From Pollutiaquabacter sp046052345 (GTDB lineage: Bacteria > Bacteroidota > Bacteroidia > AKYH767-A > 2013-40CM-41-45), in NCBI GenBank assembly GCA_046052345.1, contig JBJOMN010000010.1, forward strand, positions 1 to 64,000: a stretch of DNA of 64,000 bases. Reading direction: 5' to 3'. Position 1 is the stretch's first letter; each line of letters begins with the position of its first letter. Positions 60,449 through 64,000 of the stretch are shown piece after piece. The notes beneath the pieces were generated by a model, which worked only from the letters and a program-made list of their open reading frames with translations, was not told where the DNA came from and ran no database searches. The position numbers were made by a program, and so were the translations under genes.

Positions 60449-61852
60449 TCAATAACCCAGGATCTTGAGCATGCTCTTTGAGCTCTGCTCCTTGGCGAAA
60501 AGGCGAGTGGTCACTTCACCGTCTTCGTCGCGGTCGATGATGACATGTTTCGGCGCAGGGATGAGGCAGTGCTGTATGCCACCGTATCCTCCGATGCTCT
60601 CCTGATAGGCGCCGGTATGGAAGAATCCGATGAAGAGAGGTTCTTCCGGAGTACGGTCCTTGTCGGGAAGATATACCTGGTTTACATGCGATTCGTTGTT
60701 GTAATAATCGTCGCTGTCGCAGGTGATCCCGCCGATGTTGACACGGGTGTAATCGTTGTTCCAGTGGTTGATGGCCAGCAGGATGAATTTCTGCTTGATA
60801 CCCCATGTGTCCGGAAGCGTGGTGATGAACGAGCTGTCGATCATGTACCAGTTCTCATTGTCGTTCTGCTGCTTGCTGTCGACTACGGAATAAAGCGTAG
60901 CGCCGCTTTCTGCGACCGTGAAGCTGCCGAACTCCGAAAAGATGTTGGGTTCGTCCACTCCCTGCGACTTACAGGCCGATTTTATCTGGCGGATGATCTG
61001 CTCGGCCATGTATTCGTAATCGTACTCGAATCCGAGGGAATGGCGCACCGGCCATCCGCCGCCTATGTCCAGCGAATCGAGGGAAGGGCAGATCTTCTTG
61101 AGCTCGCAGTACACCGAAACACATTTGTTGAGTTCGCTCCAGTAGTAGGCGGTGTCCTTGATTCCCGTATTGATGAAGAAGTGGAGCATTTTAAGTTCGA
61201 AGCGCTTGTTCTTCTTCAGGTGCTTGCTGTAGTAATCGACGATTTCGTCGTACCGGATGCCTAACCGGGAAGTATAGAACTCGAAATTGGGTTCTTCCTC
61301 GGCAGCGATACGGATCCCGACCTTCACCTTTTTTCGCCCTTTGATCTTCGCTTCGTACTGAGGGAGCTCCTTCATGTTATCGAGGATCGGAATGACGTTC
61401 TCGTAACCGTCGTTGATGAGACCGGTGATGCCTTCGATATATTGCGGACGCTTGAACCCGTTGCAGATGATGAATACCTTCTTGTCGATTTTCTTCTCGG
61501 CAGCCAGAGCCCGGATGATCGGGATGTCATAGGCCGAGGATGTTTCAAGATGGATGTCGTGACGCAGCGCCTCGTGCAGTACGAATGAGAAATGCGAACT
61601 TTTGGTACAGTAACAATACGTATAGCTGCCTTTGTAATCGGATTTGGCGATGGCGACGTTGAAGATCCGTTTGGCCTTCTTGATCTGGGAGCCGATCTTG
61701 GGTAGGTAGGAGATCTTCAGAGGCGTTCCATATTGCTTGATGATCTCCATGAGGTCGATACCGTAGAAATGGAGCTGGTTGTCGATCACTTCGAAACCTT
61801 CCTGGGGAAAGTAGAAGGTCTGTTCGATCAGGTCGCGGTAGGTGTTCTTCAT
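60449..61852 (-). CDS. Arginine decarboxylase (fold III PLP enzyme, short form)
   Basis: A 467-residue PLP-dependent decarboxylase of the alanine-racemase-fold family, related to SpeA but lacking the long insertions of the ~650-residue enterobacterial enzyme. The barrel Lys motif appears as CYCTKSSHFSF near residue 80, with HLETSSAYD, LDIGGGWP and FSEFGSFTVAES downstream and GAYQESIGGYGG near the C-terminus. Proteins of this type in Bacteroidota are annotated as arginine decarboxylase; it would make agmatine and CO2. It is divergent from an arginase gene with a perfect palindrome between them. Substrate (arginine versus a related amino acid) is a family inference. Confidence 0.82.
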   Translation of the reverse strand: MKNTYRDLIEQTFYFPQEGFEVIDNQLHFYGIDLMEIIKQYGTPLKISYLPKIGSQIKKAKRIFNVAIAKSDYKGSYTYCYCTKSSHFSFVLHEALRHDIHLETSSAYDIPIIRALAAEKKIDKKVFIICNGFKRPQYIEGITGLINDGYENVIPILDNMKELPQYEAKIKGRKKVKVGIRIAAEEEPNFEFYTSRLGIRYDEIVDYYSKHLKKNKRFELKMLHFFINTGIKDTAYYWSELNKCVSVYCELKKICPSLDSLDIGGGWPVRHSLGFEYDYEYMAEQIIRQIKSACKSQGVDEPNIFSEFGSFTVAESGATLYSVVDSKQQNDNENWYMIDSSFITTLPDTWGIKQKFILLAINHWNNDYTRVNIGGITCDSDDYYNNESHVNQVYLPDKDRTPEEPLFIGFFHTGAYQESIGGYGGIQHCLIPAPKHVIIDRDEDGEVTTRLFAKEQSSKSMLKILGY

Positions 61853-61933
61853 CGCAGGCCGAAATCAGTCTATGTAAGCTGTTTTTGAGTTTTTTGGACC
61901 ATCCGGCCGACCCGGATGGCGAAATTCCCGCTA

Positions 61934-61950
61934 AAGTAAGTAACTTACTT
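61934..61950. promoter_or_regulatory. Palindromic operator candidate between the arginine genes
   Basis: AAGTAAGT, one central A, then ACTTACTT: two perfect 8-bp arms in the 134-bp gap between arginine decarboxylase (minus) and arginase (plus), ending 36 nt before the arginase ATG. No TAnnTTTG box is seen beside it. Confidence 0.5.
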
Positions 61951-61986
61951 ATCACGTCCTCGTACCACGAAAGGATATTTGACCGT

Positions 61987-62931
61987 ATGGCCACTAAAAA
62001 AATACGCTTCATCGAGGTGAAGTCAGAGCTCGGTGCCGGTACCCGCGGAGCAAGCATGGGTCCCGATGCCATCAAGATCGCTGCACTTGACTACGGGAGC
62101 AATCTTTTCAAGAAGATAGATTCCGTTGAAGTCCCCAATGAGAACCATCTCCTTTTTGAATCCGCAGGCAGTCCTTATGCGAAAAGGATCAAGGGTATTT
62201 TCCAGTTGGTGGAGCGCATCGCTCAGCAGGTACGTACATCGTTGAAAAACAATGAGTTCCCCATTGTTCTGGCCGGCGATCACAGTACTGCTACGGGGAC
62301 CATTTCCGGAATCCGGATGGCATATCCCAAGCAGCGGCTCGGTGTCATCTGGATTGACGCGCATGCCGACCTTCATTCACCGTGGACGACTCCATCCGGC
62401 AACATGCACGGTATGCCGTTGGCGGCTGTCCTGGGTGAGGACAACGCCCAGAACAAGATGAACAAACCGGACAAGGAGACTTTGGACTGGTGGAACAAGT
62501 TCAAGCGCATCGGTAATATCTATCCCAAGATCGAATACAAGGATCTGGTCTACATCGCGCTTCGGGACGTGGAACCCGAAGAGCAATACCTGCTCAAGAA
62601 ACACAAGGTGAAGATATTCAGCTCGGCGGAAGTGAAGCGTAACGGTGTGGAGAAGATCGCCCGAGATACGTTGGCCCACCTCAATTCGTGCGGCATCCTT
62701 TACATCTCTTTCGATGTGGATTCCATGGATTCATCCATTTCAAAGGGGACAGGAACACCCGTCCGGAACGGCATCACCGAGAAAGAGGCCGGCAGTCTGC
62801 TGGTCCGTCTCATTCAGAACGAGAAAGTCTGCTGCTTCGAGATCTGCGAGGTGAATCCCACCCTGGACAAGGAAAATCTCATGGCTGAAAACACGTTTGA
62901 AATCCTTCAGCGGGTAGTCAGTCAGCTGTAA
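61987..62931 (+). CDS. Arginase
   Basis: A 314-residue Mn-dependent ureohydrolase. Metal ligands are visible in GDHST, WIDAHADLH and SFDVDSMD. The substrate loop TTPSGNMHGMPLAAVLG has the Ser-x-Asn-x-His arrangement typical of arginase, and SELGAGTRGASMGPDAI is the usual N-terminus, so I prefer arginase over agmatinase or formimidoylglutamase despite the neighbouring decarboxylase. It would give ornithine and urea. ATG 61987 is chosen; an upstream TTG frame lies across the palindrome. argS follows 24 bp downstream. Confidence 0.86.
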   Translation: MATKKIRFIEVKSELGAGTRGASMGPDAIKIAALDYGSNLFKKIDSVEVPNENHLLFESAGSPYAKRIKGIFQLVERIAQQVRTSLKNNEFPIVLAGDHSTATGTISGIRMAYPKQRLGVIWIDAHADLHSPWTTPSGNMHGMPLAAVLGEDNAQNKMNKPDKETLDWWNKFKRIGNIYPKIEYKDLVYIALRDVEPEEQYLLKKHKVKIFSSAEVKRNGVEKIARDTLAHLNSCGILYISFDVDSMDSSISKGTGTPVRNGITEKEAGSLLVRLIQNEKVCCFEICEVNPTLDKENLMAENTFEILQRVVSQL

Positions 62932-62955
62932 GCTTTTTTTTAGGAAATTGGCATC

Positions 62956-64000
62956 ATGATCATCCGATTTGATGCCGAATTGAAGCAGTCGGTTTCCGAA
63001 GGCCTGAAAGAACTTTTCGGCCAGTCCGTTGCTCCCGGCGCCATTCCTCTCCAAGAGACCAAACGCGAGTTCGAGGGGGATGTCACCATAGTCGTTTTCC
63101 CGTATTCCAAACCTGCCGGCTTGTCGCCGGAGGAGTTCGGTGATAAACTGGGCAGCTACCTCTTGGAGCGTACGTCGTTCATCGAGCGGTTCAACGTCGT
63201 GAAGGGTTTTCTGAACCTGGTCATCGACAACCTGTTCTGGAAGCGTTTCTTTTCCGATGTGGCGGGTAATACGGCTTCGCTTTTCGATCCCACTTCCAAT
63301 CCACACCTGCCTGTTCGTTCCAGGCTGATGGTTGAGTACTCCTCGCCGAATACCAACAAGCCGCTTCACCTCGGTCACATCCGGAACAACCTGCTCGGTT
63401 ATTCGGTCGCGGAAATACTCAAAGCGGCCGGAAACGATGTTGTGAAGGTGAACCTCGTCAACGACCGCGGCATACACATCTGTAAATCCATGCTCGCCTG
63501 GAAGAAATTCGGCAACGGGGAGACACCGGAGAGCTCCGGAATGAAAGGGGATCATCTTGTCGGCAAATACTACGTGTTGTACGACAAAAAATACCGTGAA
63601 CAGGTCGATGAGCTGGTAGCCGGAGGTCGATCCAAGGAGGATGCCGAGAAGCAGGCTCCTTTGCAATCTGAAATCCAGAAGATGCTGCGCGACTGGGAAG
63701 CGGGCGACCCCGATACGATCTCGTTATGGAAAACGATGAACGGCTGGGTGTACGACGGATTTGCCGTCACCTATGACGAACTGGGTGTTGATTTCGACAA
63801 GACGTATTACGAGTCTGAAACCTACCTTTTGGGTAAGAAAATCGTCGAGGAAGGACTCGAAAAAGGTGTGTTTTTCCGTAAGCCTGACGGTTCTGTTTGG
63901 ATCGACCTGACGGATGCAGGGCTCGACCAGAAGGTCGTTCTTCGTGCGGACGGAACTTCCGTTTATATAACCCAGGACCTGGGCACCGCGCAGCTCCGTT
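62956..64000 (+). CDS. argS: Arginyl-tRNA synthetase (5' part, runs off the window)
   Basis: The first 348 codons of a class I aminoacyl-tRNA synthetase, cut by the window end. The reading frame starts at ATG 62956 (MIIRFDAELK). The N-terminal additional domain (~residues 1-110) is followed by the HIGH-type motif SSPNTNKPLHLGHIRNN near 127-145 and the ArgS pattern VVKVNLVNDRGIHICKSM. The last visible residues match LRADGTSVYITQDLGTA, just before the expected KMSKS region. It lies 24 bp after arginase, forming an arginine-related group with arginine decarboxylase. Confidence 0.96.
   Translation, partial: MIIRFDAELKQSVSEGLKELFGQSVAPGAIPLQETKREFEGDVTIVVFPYSKPAGLSPEEFGDKLGSYLLERTSFIERFNVVKGFLNLVIDNLFWKRFFSDVAGNTASLFDPTSNPHLPVRSRLMVEYSSPNTNKPLHLGHIRNNLLGYSVAEILKAAGNDVVKVNLVNDRGIHICKSMLAWKKFGNGETPESSGMKGDHLVGKYYVLYDKKYREQVDELVAGGRSKEDAEKQAPLQSEIQKMLRDWEAGDPDTISLWKTMNGWVYDGFAVTYDELGVDFDKTYYESETYLLGKKIVEEGLEKGVFFRKPDGSVWIDLTDAGLDQKVVLRADGTSVYITQDLGTAQLR

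Noticed and set aside
61987..62931. Ureohydrolase as formimidoylglutamase (HutG) of the histidine pathway
   Set aside because: The window already has FTCD for that step, and the substrate loop SGN-x-HG and the N-terminus fit arginase better.
62740..63666. A 308-residue minus-strand open frame near the window end
   Set aside because: It lies antisense to arginase and argS, both of which have intact family motifs.
1..64000. tRNA genes, rRNA genes, riboswitches and insertion sequences
   Set aside because: Intergenic regions were read for tRNA T-loops, conserved riboswitch cores and transposase frames with terminal repeats; none was found, though very divergent RNAs cannot be excluded by eye.

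Overview
This 64 kb window looks like chromosomal sequence from a free-living member of the Bacteroidota. Several features support this. Two proteins carry the gliding-motility-type C-terminal domain used by type IX secretion (T9SS). A PorE-like OmpA protein and AsmA-like and OstA-like envelope proteins are present. Transketolase is encoded as two separate subunits, and BshA (bacillithiol synthesis) is typical of the Flavobacteriia/Cytophagia/Sphingobacteriia side of the phylum rather than Bacteroidales. TAnnTTTG promoter boxes recur in front of genes. The DNA is GC-rich for the phylum by eye, except for an AT-rich stretch near 32.8-33.0 kb. I saw no tRNA, rRNA, CRISPR array, transposase, integrase or phage gene. 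Genes are densely packed, with many ATGA overlaps.

Layout. 0-2.6 kb: phosphohexomutase and cysteine desulfurase. 2.7-7.6 kb (minus strand): split transketolase with a von Willebrand factor A protein between its halves, then an ECF sigma factor, a membrane anti-sigma-like protein and a Spy-like exported protein. 7.7-12.3 kb: S4 RNA-binding protein and OstA-like protein divergent from priA, with back-to-back promoter boxes inside a 14-bp palindrome. 12.3-16.3 kb: a 1334-residue PKD-repeat T9SS cargo. 16.4-24.3 kb: ABC permease, tpiA, prmA, a 1502-residue exported protein of unknown function, and plsY. 24.4-29.1 kb: NagZ/serine-hydrolase fusion, bshA, hemJ-like gene. 29.1-32.6 kb (minus): LtaS-like phosphoglycerol transferase, YegS-like lipid kinase, DgkA-like kinase and a SUI1 protein. 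32.6-33.4 kb: AT-rich intergenic region with several hairpins, a tiny Ala-rich lipoprotein and a 54-residue FeoB-associated-type protein. 33.5-40.7 kb: fused 2-oxoacid dehydrogenase E1, membrane patatin-like protein, and histidine degradation (FTCD, HutI). 40.9-50.9 kb: aroC, AsmA-like protein, PorE-like protein, DUF4139 protein, second T9SS cargo, DUF2279 protein. 50.9-55.3 kb: rhodanese, GNAT, uvrB, aroE, DedA. 55.4-60.3 kb: Smr protein, CDF metal exporter, and mnmD-mnmH-selD for tRNA wobble-uridine modification and selenation. 60.4-64.0 kb: arginine decarboxylase divergent from arginase, then the start of argS, which runs off the window.

Most of the window is housekeeping and envelope biogenesis. 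I found no classical defence or mobile island. The most unusual elements are the giant exported protein next to prmA, the LtaS/lipid-kinase operon in a Gram-negative, the structured AT-rich intergenic region, the -7 boxes placed only 5-7 nt before start codons, and the palindromes at divergent promoters. Start sites were chosen by homology of the N-terminus, signal peptides and neighbouring genes, since Shine-Dalgarno sites are weak in this phylum.
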